Positions 20,341-32,399 of a stretch of 64,000 nt of DNA are shown in pieces. The DNA lies in NCBI GenBank assembly GCA_030549495.1, contig JAUIRK010000883.1:298501-362500 (forward strand). Reading direction: 5' to 3'. How positions within the stretch are numbered: position 1 is the first letter of the stretch; the number at the start of each line of letters is the position of its first letter. The notes beneath the pieces are model-generated. The model had not been told where the DNA came from. It saw only the letters and a list, made by a program, of their open reading frames with translations, and did no database searches. The stretch is from Nectonema munidae. Its lineage: Eukaryota > Nematomorpha > Nectonematoida > Nectonematidae. The position numbers and the translations under genes are program-made.

Positions 20341-20344
20341 ATTT

Positions 20345-20910
20345 TAAGAAAAAAAAAGTTTACAAAGTAATTGAAATTTTCTAGTATTTTATACTTTTTT
20401 TTCTTCTTTTTTCCCTGCTTTAAACATTCACCTAAACATTTTCAACTTTTCCTTGAACCTAATTGACAACATGTGTGAAAAATGAGAGTTTGGAAATATA
20501 TATTTTTTTTATAAAAAAAATAGTTTGATTTTTGTGTTCACGTGATCAAATTTTTTTTTGTTTACTCGTATATAATATATAATTAAATAATTTATAAAAA
20601 AAATAATTTTTATTATTTAAAAGTAAAAAAATTAGAAAATATTTAAAAAATACGGGTAAGAGAGCTTTAAAAAAATATATTTATTTTTCAAAGCTGAAAT
20701 TTTAAGCTTCTTTGAAAAATAAAAGAAGTTAAAGTTTTTGTAAGCAAAAATTACAAATTACATTCTAAAATTTACAAATTTACTTGTAAATTTACAAAAT
20801 TATATTCTAAAATTTTTTAGAATGTAAATTTTTACATTCTGCAAAGCTCTAATTGAATTATTTCTGTGAATTTTTCGTTTCATTTTTCTGTCTTTATTTT
20901 TTGATAAAAT
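20345..20910. other. Very AT-rich spacer
   Basis: Poly-A/T rich sequence with small repeats of AAATTTACAAATTTAC type at about 20750-20840. No gene seen. Confidence 0.4.
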
Positions 20911-22111
20911 CAGAAGGTTACTTGAAGAAACAAGTGTTGCTCGAGAAGTTTTTGATTCTTCAGATAGTTTAGAAACAGAATTTGAAGAAGTTTCTAGTTA
21001 TTTTTCTGAAGGTGAGGAAAATCAATTGATAAAATGACTCTTACAATTAGACAAAAACAAAATTAAGTGGAGTGATGTGCCAAAAGAAACTAGAAAGCAA
21101 AATTAAGAAAAAAATGCAACAATTTTATAATCTTTCAAAAAAAAATTTTTTTTATGATCAATCTAATTGTAAAAAATACAAATATATATAGAGATCGTCA
21201 AAGATAATTACAAAGAAGCTGCACAGATGCTTTAGAGATTTGTTTACATGAATTTCATTTATAACAGGAGCGTTACCTTCAAATAACTTGTATTTTAACG
21301 ATATTTGGCATAATTCTGGTTTTGGTTGTGAATTTATAAAGAGTGTAATGTCTTCACAAAGATCTAAATTTTTGTGTCGTTGTATACGATTTGATCATAA
21401 GAGTAATATGAATGTTAGAAAATGTTATTATGATAAGTTTTAGCTGCCATCAGAGAATTTTTAGATTGTTGCGTTGAAAAACATGAATATCTCACAGTTG
21501 ATGAAGCAGATTCAGAATGCATTTTAAAGCTTCAAAACAAAAAAAATGACTGTTTAGAAGACTCGCGTACTTTTTATACTCTTAATTTAGAAGTTCGGGA
21601 AAAACATGGTGAAAGAATGTTAGGTAACTCACCATCAGATGTGGTTAAATGATTGATTACTTCTATTTCGGGAACAGGAAGAAATATTACAACTGATAAC
21701 TGGTACACAAGTATTGATTTAGCTCTAGATTTAAAACTGTAGCATAATTTATCATTCGTCGGAACAATGAGAAAGGAATTAATGCCTATATAATATACAA
21801 ATTTAGTAATACTTCAACAGACTTAGTAAGAAATTTTTTGTTGTATCTTGGTAATGAATCATCTTTGGAATATATGAAGATGAGAAAAAGTAAAAAAAAT
21901 GTTTCAAAAAATATCAAGTTTAATTTTATTTTTTACAGAAGACAATTCTAAAGAAGTGTCAAGTTCAACATCTAACAAAATGTCGAGATGTAAATTTTGC
22001 CCAAGAAAAAATGACAAAAAAACAAAAATTAAATGTTTGAAATGTGAAAATTTTATTTGCAAAAAGCATCAAAATACAGGATGTGAATATTGTGCTAAAT
22101 TAATTCCTTAA
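20910..22111 (+). mobile_element. Decayed piggyBac-like transposase, third copy
   Basis: Plus-strand pieces appear in order. An acidic N-terminus (SDSLETEFEEVSSYFSEGE type) lies at about 20960-21030. LPSNNLYFNDIWHNSGFG is at about 21270-21325. LTVDEADSE at about 21495 corresponds to the first Asp block. GTGRNITTDNWYTSIDLALD (about 21670-21735) is the second-Asp motif, and LSFVGTMRKELMP follows at about 21750-21787. The open end 21899-22111 gives a cysteine-rich C-terminus (CKFCPRKNDKKTK ... CLKCENFICKKHQ ... CEYC). Several stops and frameshifts break it, and the RRWP block is not found. I cannot see TIRs or a TTAA pair. It belongs to a different lineage from the element at 1956-4058. Confidence 0.75.
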
Positions 22112-22848
22112 TTTAGGCTAATAAATTTGCTTTTTTTTTATATAAATTATACATATAGATGGCGTAAAAAAATATTTAAAATAAAAAATAACATGAATTA
22201 TGATAGAATGTGTTTTATTTTTTATCAAAGTATTTTATTTATGCTTAAAAGTCAAATATTTTTAACATTTGCAAAAATAAAAATTAGGCTATTTTTTTAC
22301 CCTCCCGTACTACTTAGGGTTCAAAATCTATCGCACTAACTAAATGTTAATAAAAAAACTATTAAGGTATTCTAATGTTACACGTTAGATTTTATGCCCA
22401 GCCCTTTAGAAAAAAAAGTCAAAAGGGTAACATAAAACATTTTAATTACTTTACTTGGCAGAGTATAAAAAAATATATTAAAATTTTTGATTTAAAATTT
22501 AAAAAAAAAATGAAAGTTTAAAGAAGAAAGAAGAAAATTTTATTGATAATATAAAATTTGAATATAGGCATAAAACTATATTATCAATGAATGAATAGAA
22601 TAAATTTGCAGACTTTACAATAGAGGCGAAAAAGGAGGTCTTCAGACTTCATTGAGAATTCGACTCATCCATCACTAAAGCCGGAGACAAGTAATCGGAA
22701 GAGAATAGAGGAAACAACAAAAAAAAGGACGCATGAGAGATAAAAGAAGTTAGTTATATGAAAAAATATATATATAAATATAGAAAATAAATATATAGAT
22801 CTACTAACTATATATATAGAAATAAAGGAGGTTAACTTAAATAATAGC
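22112..22848. other. Region without recognised genes
   Basis: AT-rich, with small TATATA runs near 22760-22820. Nothing else is supportable. Confidence 0.4.
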
Positions 22849-23002
22849 GGGTCATAAGGTAAAGGTAACCTCCGGTGTTTTCATCGAGAAGGCACAATTG
22901 CGCCGCTTGTTTCGAACTATGAGGAAAGCAGGCTTGATGCGGGATCGAACCCAAGACTTTGAGTTATCGAATCGAGCATCTAACGAACCCTACTTACGCC
23001 CC
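22849..23002 (-). mobile_element. SINE1 copy, best preserved
   Basis: Minus strand: head GGGCGTAAGTAGGGTTCG, then TTAGATGCTCGA; B box GGGTTCGATCCC is a perfect pol III match; body TCATAGTTCGAAACAAGCGG; end CGATGAAAACACCGG and TTACC-type tail. Very similar to the copy at 15692-15844. Confidence 0.88.
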
Positions 23003-23722
23003 CGAATCATATTTAATCATAAGTTTTTAGAATTTATAGATTATAATTAATAATCAATATATAACTTTTTTGAATAATAAATATGAATAAAGTCCTGAAG
23101 AGTCATGGTTTCACAAAATTAAAGATAATAATACAAATATAAAATTTTTTATATAATAGAGAGAGAGAGTGAGAATTTTATTATAAAAAAAGAGACTTCA
23201 CAAAGGTAATAAAGTGGAGCAAACAATGTGTGTACATGTTAATATTTATAATATATATTCACATGAAGAACTATATCATCTTTTTCAAGATTATCATTAT
23301 AAGAAAAATCAATAGCCAAATATGGCCGTGAATTAGATTTTCCAGTTAGATATATATAAAAAAAATTTTTTATAAACCAACAAGTACAACTTAAAAGTTC
23401 ACATGGAAAACAAAAGATAAAGTCTAGATTATATTTTGTATGTACTCAGATCATATTTTATTTTTTTAATGAAAGTAATGGAGCCTCAATGGTTGTTAGT
23501 GTGTTCCTCTCAGCTTAGCCCAAATACACACAAATATCTTCTTTATTTACAAATAAGAACTAGAAATTAAAAATAATATTAAATAAATGGTTAAAATAAA
23601 AAGATACACAGATATTTAAATTTGAACGAGGGCTGGTAATAGAGTATTGTTATATATTTTAATGTCACCCATTTTCTTGCCAGGCCACACATAAATTAAA
23701 AAATTATTTTGTTATCAAACTT

Positions 23723-23870
23723 GGTTGGTTGGAGATATCAAAACACTTTCAGCCGTAAGGCTATATGCTCGCATTATGCTTAAGATGGTTAATCACAATT
23801 TTTGTGAATTTGTTTTTGGAGTTGGGAGCCTTGGGGATCGAACCCACTGTTAAGCTGAGAGTTACACCCT
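23723..23870 (-). mobile_element. SINE2 full copy (tRNA-like head), reference copy
   Basis: Boundaries come from comparison with the empty right arm at 26002-26140. On the minus strand it starts AGGGTGTAACTCTCAGCTTA, with GGGTTCGATCCCC as B box. The body is AAGCATAATGCGAGCATATA then GCCTTACGGCTGAAAG, and it ends TATCTCCAACCAACC, a short (CCAA)n-like tail. Length 148 bp. It is a different family from SINE1. Confidence 0.85.
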
Positions 23871-24511
23871 AATTATTTATAAAGAATTATTATATTTTAA
23901 GTTATTATAATATAAACAATAATAATTTATTCCTGAGAATAATTCTTCTATGTATATTTAACTTATTCTTTAAATATTTAAATTTGTTAGAAATATCCCA
24001 CTCACTTACCTAGAAAACAATAAAGTAGAGAATGAGTTGGGTACCCATTTTGGTTCTAACACAGTTGAACAAATGAAGGTCATCTTTGAGATTAATTCCA
24101 ATCCCTCAAAAGCTCTTCTAGTAGTTTGTCTGCTGTACATATAAACCCCCTTAAATATAAAAAATTGAGTATTACGCTTACTGGTTGATTCTTTCAAAAC
24201 GATCGTTTGTTTGATAATTTTAATATATTTGAGATGGGTCTGTTTTAATTTCATATTCATCACTTGACTTTTTGATTCACGGCATTTTGATCAATTCGTT
24301 GAAAACGATGCGTCATTTATTTATCATCAATAAAAATGAATTCTGCTATCGAATTTTATGTCTCTTAGTACGTCTCTGACCTGCAAGAAGATGAAGAAGT
24401 TGATCCGAGTTAATATATAATATAGATTTAAAAAAGAGAATGGTAAATAATTTTTTTAGTTATTTTTTAGTTTCTTTTAAAAAAATTTTTTTAGTTAATT
24501 TTTTTATATCT

Positions 24512-24610
24512 AAAAACAAATTCACAAAAACTTTGATTAATCATCTTAATCATAATGCGAGCATATAGCCTTACGGCTGAAAGTGCTTTGATATCTCAAA
24601 CCAACCAACC
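24512..24610 (+). mobile_element. SINE2 copy, 5'-truncated
   Basis: Plus strand: AAAAACAAATTCACAAAAA, AATGCGAGCATATAGCCTTA, CGGCTGAAAGTGCTTTGATA, ending CAAACCAACCAACC. It lacks the tRNA-like head. Confidence 0.85.
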
Positions 24611-25541
24611 AATATCAAAATGAATAAAAAGTTTTAAGAAAATATATATATTTTTTTCAAATTATTGAATTATAATATGATACTTGTATGTATTTTTCTT
24701 TTCTTGTTTAGATAAGTGCTTTTGCGTTTTTTCTGACATAAATAAGCTACGAAAAATAAATTCGAATTTCTCTACCTATTACAATCTCCTACAAAAATCT
24801 AAGGGAGTTTCTAGTTTCCTCTTTTCAATCTCCTCTCTCTTCTTTCTCCATTCAACTTCCCTTCTCAAACAAGAATAGCTTATTTTGTGTTCCTTACTTA
24901 TATATACATTTATAAAAAAAATTATATAAATACATGTATAATTATATATAATCTCAGCATGTTATTGTAATTGAAAATGATATATTTAGGAGCTTTTTTT
25001 TATATCCTTTATGTTTGTATTGATGTCATTCAATTGATCTTCGTTTTTAATCGTCTTCTCAGGATTTTTTTCTCCTTTTTTTGTATCATTTTTACAATGT
25101 TTTGATTTTGAACATTCTGTTTTACACCTGTTGTTAAATTATTTTTTGGTTTTATAATTTTTTTTTCTAAATAAATAAAATAATACATAGAATAGAATAT
25201 CTAAAATATTTGCTAACTTTTAGGAATAAGAAGACATCAGCTCTTTTTAGAATTAGATTACAAATAACATTGAGTCATTTCTTTCTTAATATATCATAAC
25301 AAATATTTGACAATGAAAAATTCTTCAATGGATGAATTTTAGCAAAATTTGATAATAATGAAATATGACAGAGATGCTCATTGACTGCTTTCTCTTGGTT
25401 TTAAACAAAGATATTGTTTACTTGGTTTCTATGTTTTTTAGGTTTTGTGCGAGACTTTTTACCCAAATACACCCAAACAGATGAAAACAAAAAAATTAAA
25501 AAATATTTCAAAACATTAAAATAATAATTTGATTTTTATTT

Positions 25542-25652
25542 GGTTGGGTGGATATCTGAGCTCTTTCTCCTTTAATGCTATATGCTCTCATTATTTTGAC
25601 ATAGTTAATCACAGATTTTGTAATTTTTGTTTTAAGAGTAGGGTGTTTTTAG
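25542..25652 (-). mobile_element. SINE2 copy, decayed
   Basis: GGTTGGGTGGATATCTGAG and AATGCTATATGCTCTCATTA then AGTTAATCACAGATTTTG match SINE2 with many substitutions. Head missing. Confidence 0.65.
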
Positions 25653-25748
25653 GATGTTTGATATTTTTTTATTTTTTAGAGAACATTATTCGATTCTTTG
25701 ATTATTTGACAGATATACTATTTAATATCGTGAAAAAATTGCAAAAAT

Positions 25749-25980
25749 ATAGGTGATAACTTATGTAATATCGTCTCCCCGAGTGACGTATATCAAATCT
25801 TACATCTAGCAAAATATGAACTGACAGGTTGGAGATGAACCATCGCAGTATACAGATTGGAGATTAACCATCATAGTATACAGGTATATAGGTAATAACC
25901 TATGTAGCATCGTCCCCCGAATGAGGTATATCACATCTTACATCTAGCAAAATATGAACAGAAAGTTGAACATTGTCTAC
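25749..25980. repeat. 139-bp tandem duplication with inner 28-bp repeat
   Basis: ATAGGTGATAACTTATGTAA at 25749 recurs as ATAGGTAATAACCTATGTAG at 25888, and the match runs on through TCTTACATCTAGCAAAATAT. Between them TTGGAGATGAACCATCGCAG (25829) is repeated at 25857 with period 28. Confidence 0.85.
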
Positions 25981-26177
25981 CTAGTCATTTGTACCTGTAA
26001 TAGAAAATAATAACTTAAAATATAATAATTATTTTATAATAGTAAGTTTGATAACATAATAATTTTTTAATTTAATTACTGATATGTATGGCCTGGCAAG
26101 ATAATGGGAGACAAAAATATATAACAATACTCTATAGCCAACATTGGTTACTGAAATAAGCCTGAAAAAAGAAAGCC

Positions 26178-26223
26178 CAAAAACTGAAAGTGCTTTGAAA
26201 TCAAACCAATCAACTTACCAACC
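26178..26223 (+). mobile_element. SINE2 3' end fragment
   Basis: ACTGAAAGTGCTTTGAAATC and ACCAATCAACTTACCAACC match the SINE2 tail. A similar scrap, AAAGTGCTTTGATATCTC followed by TACC repeats, is at 26600-26642. Confidence 0.5.
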
Positions 26224-26649
26224 AGTAGAATATTGTTATAGACTTGAAATTACAAATTGTTCCTAGTATTTAAATTTGCTTAAAACATAAAAAAAAACCA
26301 TACCACCTCGCCTTCCTCTGTCCATTCTTTATCTCACACTGACACAAACTCATGAACACTTGCGCCAACCCTTGACCACTTTCCCACTAATCTAAGCGAC
26401 ATCCCTACTCACCCAGAACTCTTGAATTTACTCTCCGCATTGATAGGCAGTATTGAATTGATTCTTCACCTTAGCCCACAATAAAATCTGAAACCCTTCT
26501 CTATATATATATTTATTATTTCTAGAATACACCTAGCATCCTTCTTTGCATTCTTCTTTTCAACCCCATCAAGCAATTTGCAATCATATCAATTAAATTT
26601 GCAAAGTGCTTTGATATCTCTACCTATCTACCTACCTACCCTTGCCAAT

Positions 26650-29430
26650 TTTTCTATTTTTTTTAATATTGAATTCCCTTTACTAAATGTAGATTTATTT
26701 CTCATTTATAAAAATTCAAAATTTATTCATCCAGATATATATATATATATATTAGGTAACGAAAAAAGGTTGTTAATTTGCTTAGGGAATAATTACATGT
26801 ATTTGGTGTTCAAAACGGAGAACTAATTAGAAGAAAATGTTTGCAAACTTTTTTTACCACTAGTAATACAATTGAATGGTTAATTAGTATATCCATTTTA
26901 GTGATATGATGATCAAAATTTTATAGGATCTCGATTAAGATTACAATTTCTTAAAAGGCCATTCTTATAAAGATGATGATTTCATTTCTTTTTGATTTGA
27001 AATTTTTTTTCCAAACTTTGCTAATTCAATTTTTATTTAGCAGTATATAGAAAGTTCTAATTATTATTATTAAATAAACTTGGGCTTAGATTTTTTCATG
27101 AATCAGGAGTAAAGATAAATAATAGATAAGCAGGGAACCTTATTCATAATATATTTTTTTTTTTCATTTAAAATCATCAATTTTTACTTTTTTTTAACGT
27201 GAATTCTTTTATAGAACTTTTTTGTCTTCTAAAGCATAAAAAGGTTTAGGAGTAAAGTAATGATATTGCTAATGATGATCTTTATCATGATGGAGATGAG
27301 ATTACCATATTACCATATGGCAAAGCAAAGTTATTGATAATAATATTTTTCCCAATTAAATATTCTTTTATATATAATTTACTTTTTAGAAGAAGAAATG
27401 TGAAAAGAAAAAATTAAATGCAATGTTAAAACTAAAAAATTAACTTTTCAAAAAATCTTAAAGTCAAATAAACTTGAAAGAAAAAATATCAGTTAACCTC
27501 TTGGATGTATTTGGAAAAAGTATATACTATAAATTGAAAAGGGAATTTTTGAAGAGAAGCTTTTTATATGATCCTAAGGAGAGCTTCAGATCTGCCAAAG
27601 AAATATGAATGCAAGAAATTTACGATAAAGCTAGATGCCTTATCAAAAAATTTTCTATTAATTAAATAAAAATTTTGCTTCTTTTTGTTTTTTTATTTTT
27701 TTTTTGACACTAAAAAAGAAGAAATGTCTAGTTTGGCGCCTTTAAAAGGAATGTTTTAACATATGATATGTAATAATAAAATGAAATATTTTATGATCAA
27801 AATATTATGATCTAGACACTAATCGTTCTAGTGCCCAATGTGTTCTTATAAACCTGATCGAGATGCTTCTAGTGTCAGGGTCTGATAAGTCCTTCTAAGC
27901 CTGAACATATCGATGCGGTCCGAAATGTCCTTAAAAGCATGAGCTCTAAATTTGGATACTTTACACACATAATGGGCTTTTTTTTTTAAGAAAAACCAAG
28001 TCACTTTTGATGATAAGTTCTTTTTAATTGGCTCATTTTTATAACAATCAAGACTCTCTTCTAAATATTGTTTAAGTTTGTATATTTGTAATGTTAACAC
28101 AAATAGGAATTACGGTAAAATTGTTTGAAAAACAGGAAACTATTTTCGTTTATATTGATATTATAGTGAGCAAACCTGAATATATATTGAAGCACTAGAT
28201 AATTGGAATCTAGCACACAAGCCTTCTATGCACATGTATGATCTTATCTAAATATCTAACACTACAATTCATTTGTAAAGATTTACCGTATCCAAAATAT
28301 TTTTCCAATTTTTTGAAATTTTGGGATAAAAATTTGAAACCATTTTTTTACGAAAATTGAAAATTTTAATCAAATCTGATAGCTCTAATCTGATGAATTT
28401 AAGGAATTATAATGATTTTTTTAGTTTTTCATGAATGCTGACAGGCATTCTGAAAATGCACTCCAGATTTTCATTAATTACATGAAATCTCTATCGATTA
28501 TAGTGAAAGAACTTTTTATTAGGAATAAAAATTAAAAAAAAAATAGATAACCCATAGTTGAATTATTATTGTCTGAAAAAATTGTTTGTTTGAGTATCTT
28601 TTGAAAAAGCTTCATTGGTGGAGTAAAACATAACATATTTGGAAATTTTTGTATTCTTAATCAAAAGTTCTTTTACGCATTTTTAGCAATTTAATGACCT
28701 TATAATGGAACAAACAACTTTTAATTTCAATTTTAGTGAATTCGTAAAATTCGTAAGTTAAATCCATTTTTCACTTTATTCTCTGAAATTTTAAGAGATT
28801 TCATGAGATCCGATTTTTCACCGTCTTCCTGTAACATATTATACGTCAAATATGAGCCAACTACCACCTCTATAAAATAGCGACATATCTACAATGAATA
28901 GTTTCAATTCATTTCAAATATTCCTGGCTAAAAATGGGTGCAAATTGTTTACGGTATCAAGCCAGGACAACAATTGTATTGCAAAAAACCAATAACAAAA
29001 ATGTCTTATTTCTTACAAATTATTATTATTAATGGAAAATACTTTGAGTGTGAAAGAGGAGTATTTATACTAAAAAAAGAGATAAACTTTTTTTTCTAAA
29101 CTTTTTTTTTGACATAGAAGTTTAGTGGATGAAAAATCTTGTTTCTTATGAATCTTGTGATAATGTTAAGTCAAAAAGCCAGGACATGTGGAAAGTATAT
29201 AGCAAAGCTCAATCAACCTTTTACCATGAACACTTTTCACGGTTTCTATATGTGTTCTCTAATACAACTTCTTTTGTGTGAACATTAAGGATTGTTAGTA
29301 TGATCTAGATTCTAGAGGATTCAAATTAAAATTAAATAAAATTAAAGCAATCAAAATAAAGACAGTGAAGGAGAATCAATATGTTATGTTGCAGACATCT
29401 GCGAGATTAGTTTTCTCTCCTATTAAATGA
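26650..29430. other. Long AT-rich stretch without recognised genes
   Basis: No frame with recognisable homology. A minus-strand frame of 84 codons at 27846-28100 does not match any family I know. No RNA genes seen. Simple repeats only (a TATATA run near 26735). Confidence 0.4.
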
Positions 29431-29530
29431 ACCCTAATAAAATTTAAATTTCAAACCGATTTCCGAATAGGATGTTCAGTGCCAGAACAAACGCAACCAA
29501 TTTAGCAGATTCCGGGCTTATCAGAAGCAA
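29430..29530 (-). mobile_element. Tiny LINE scrap related to 30685-31090
   Basis: The words AATTTCAAACCGATTTCCGA and GCAACCAATTTAGCAGATTC are alignable to the LINE segment near 30990-31070 (AATTTCAAACGCGTGTCCGA, ACCAGTCCCAATTTTGCAGA). About 90 bp, no open frame. Confidence 0.35.
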
Positions 29531-30684
29531 GTGCACTTCATTACGAGTTTGATCTTATTATATATTTGTAAACTTTAAGAATTTGAAGCTGACATTTGTG
29601 CTTTTTCTGCATCTATCTATCCTTCTGCAAAAATATCCGCTTCTTTGCCTTGCAATCTATTCATCAGCACATATTGCATGGTAATGTTTAATTAAGAAAG
29701 GTGTCGTCATTGTTAAATAAAATGAACATTAAAAAATTTTTTTTTTAAAAAGTTTGTAAATAAAACAAACACAATTGAAAAATGGTTCAAGAAAATGGAA
29801 TCATGAAATGAATGTCGTTAATCATAATATTTGTCTTTAAAAAATTACGAGATTCAAGTTTGTTATTCACTTGAGACAATAGATATTCATTCTTGATAAT
29901 TCAAAATAAGGGCACAACAAAGAAAATTGTAAGCCATTTTGGTTAAAATAGTTTGAATGGTATTATGATCACATATAGTTTGGATATATCTAAAATTTTC
30001 AAATCAATCCAAGTTTTAACTGCAAATTAACTGGCAATAAATCTGATTAATTTCATCTCACCGGAAAACATTAAAACATTAGGAGGGCCACATAAAGCTT
30101 AGCCTTTATTTGATATAGGGATCTATTATGGAATAAAAAGTTACACAAACATTTTTTATTCATCATTATAATTTTTGAAACAAATTCAAATAATTTGGCT
30201 TTATGAAAGAACCGTGAAAACTCGCAATTCATCAATAATCGTTGTGTTTGAGGTTTTAGACCGAGAAAATAAGTTTTTTTCAAATTTTATCTGAACTGGA
30301 TGATTGAATCTCCTCATTGAAAACAAGGATGTATATAAAATGGAAGTTTGGAATAGCGAGATTTTTATCAGCAGCAAATTTCTTCTCAAAGAAAGGGTAA
30401 CAAGGGTGTTCAAAATTAAAATGAATCTTGCGTATAAAGGTATGCAAATTATACTCTTAAGTCCTATTTGCAAATTGAGTTTTTTTATTCGTCTGTCTTA
30501 GGTTGTTGGGTTAGGAAGTTTTAGAAATATAAATTTATTGTAAAAAATATTTTTTAAATGAATTTTTAAAACAACTTTAAAATTTAGCTTTCAAAATTTT
30601 ATTGGCCTTTTTAAACTTAAAATGTAGCACAAGGATGAATTAAATATAAAACTTTAGTATCAGTAAAATTTTAACTTAAAAATG

Positions 30685-31090
30685 TTCGCTGTTGGCGATC
30701 TTTTAAATACGACACGATGAGGGATAATGACTGATCTAGAAATCGATACGAACTTAGTTTTTGAATGAGAAGATTATGTGGAATCATATCAAAAGCTTTA
30801 GTAAAGTCAATAAAGAATGTTAAAACAGCAAGGCCGGATTGAAGTTTATCAATAATTTCATTAATAAAGAGACATTTTCTCTAAAACCAAAGTGAAATTT
30901 GTAAAGCAGCTGATTTAAATTGAAGTAATTGATTATTATTTGTTTATATAAGAGTTTCTCAAATACCTTCGAGAGCTTATCGGAATAAATTTTAAATTTC
31001 AAACGCGTGTCCGACTTGTAAAGTAGAATTTTCGGTGCGCGAGCTAACCAGTCCCAATTTTGCAGATTTCTGACATTTTTTAAGCTAGGA
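30685..31090 (-). mobile_element. LINE RT fragment
   Basis: The minus strand encodes, with frame changes, fingers and palm parts of a non-LTR reverse transcriptase. LLYKSDTRLKFKIYSDK and LSKVFEKLLYKQIIINYF correspond to the LKFxNYRPISLLPxLSKVFEK block. FHFGFREN follows, then LTFFIDFTKAFDMIPHNLL (the first catalytic Asp motif, FTKAFD), and LSLIVSYLKDRQQRT. The YADD box and the 3' end are missing. An inactive CR1/Jockey-like fragment. Confidence 0.8.
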
Positions 31091-31159
31091 AAGAAAAATG
31101 AACCAATTAAATGCATTTGTGTGTTATATTGACAAAGGGAGGCCTTCTTTCGCACCCAT

Positions 31160-32088
31160 TTTGATGTTTCGTTTACTTTTAAGCGCGTAAGTAAATAAAA
31201 AACGTTCGGAAAGCGCCGCTACCGATGTTTATAAGCTTTCGAGTTTAGTGTGTATCATACTAGCTCATATTTCCATTCAAACAAACTACATAAAAACAAA
31301 CAAGCAAACAAAGCCCAGCGATACTATAGCGTAATAATAATCAGATTATATCTCACACATTTGTCATACACTCCCCCGACAAAACATACCTACCTACCTA
31401 CCTCAACGTTAACTCCTGTCTTCAAACACTCAAAAGCCAGGCTCTCTAGCGCTTAAGCCTATTATATGCCTTTGTATATAACGGCCATCGAGTATACTGT
31501 GCTATGTGTGTACACGATGTGCGTCTGTGTGTCTCGGTCTTTGTGTGTGGGGGTGTCTTGAGACGCAATAGAGGCAACAGCTATGCCACTAATATCAATT
31601 GTGTCAGGGTATTAGTGACCATTATACCTGAAATGAAACTCTTATTTGTTTTAATGATTAGTGTGGAGTAGGCATAAAAAGGTATACATATATTTTTTAA
31701 CACATACCGTATTAGATACGCGTGAATTCAGTGAGAAAAAATACACTTCTTTGGCGCATATTGAAAGAGATCGCGTATAATAATGCAAGGGATTTGTTTA
31801 CAAACTGCCTTTGTATAAAACCATATACACTTATACTCGCTCAGGGATATAGGAAAGTGTTATTCTGCTGAGAAGCTGCTCCCAAGTTTCGGGTGAGCAA
31901 AATATTCCATTTTAAAATTGGCTTGCAGCAAAAGAACCCAAAATCATAAAAAATAAATTCTTGAAGTATTAACTATTAGTTAATTATGATTTCTGCAATG
32001 ACAATAATTAGATCAGCAGATAAAAGAATCATTACAATGTAATCAAACAAAAATTTACCATTAAAATATTTACTTTGCTTTGCATTGC
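31160..32088. other. Unexplained, less AT-rich region
   Basis: 31380-31880 is visibly richer in GC and in TG/CG words than its surroundings (GTGTGTACACGATGTGCG, ATACGCGTGAATTC), with a short (CTAC)n run at 31386. I see no coding frame. It could be a regulatory or transcribed non-coding region; nothing shows which. Confidence 0.25.
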
Positions 32089-32399
32089 AAGCGATCCAGA
32101 GCCGCCTGCGCTACCTATTTAATTTTGGGGCACAAGCCCCCGCCCCCTTGATCTATTTCTCAAGCCCCCAGCTAATTTTCAAGCTCCCCTAAAAAATTTT
32201 TTTCATTATCCTAAAAAAATATGACAAACATCGGTCATTCATGATCATTTCTTTCATGAAAATGTAATGTGTATAGATACATCATATGTTTTCTTTTTGC
32301 CTTGAAGCAGATTACTCGGATAGTTCAAAAATTAGCGCCCCAATGAAGCCCCCCTCCCTCTCCCTAAAAGTTTTGCTTAGCGCGGGCACTGAAGCGATC
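32089..32399. mobile_element. hAT-type MITE with perfect 8-bp TSD
   Basis: The element 32097-32391 (295 bp) starts CAGAGCCGCCTGCGCTACC and ends, on the other strand, CAGTGCCCGCGCTAAGC, giving similar hAT-like termini. It is flanked by AAGCGATC at 32089-32096 and 32392-32399. The interior has C-rich runs (GCCCCCGCCCCC, GCCCCCCTCCCTC). No coding capacity. Confidence 0.9.

Larger units (their letters stand above)
23635..26140. repeat. Inverted repeat pair about 2.1 kb apart
   Basis: The left arm 23635-23910 and right arm 26002-26140 are inverse copies. Examples: GTATTGTTATATATTTT with TTGCCAGGCCA on the left; TGGCCTGGCAA with AAAATATATAACAATACTC on the right; GTTATCAAACTT against AAGTTTGATAAC; TATTTTAAGTTATTA against TAATAACTTAAAATA. 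The left arm is interrupted by a complete SINE2 (23723-23870), while the right arm has the uninterrupted sequence. This may be a transposon with long terminal inverted repeats, or two inverted copies of a short element. Confidence 0.75.
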
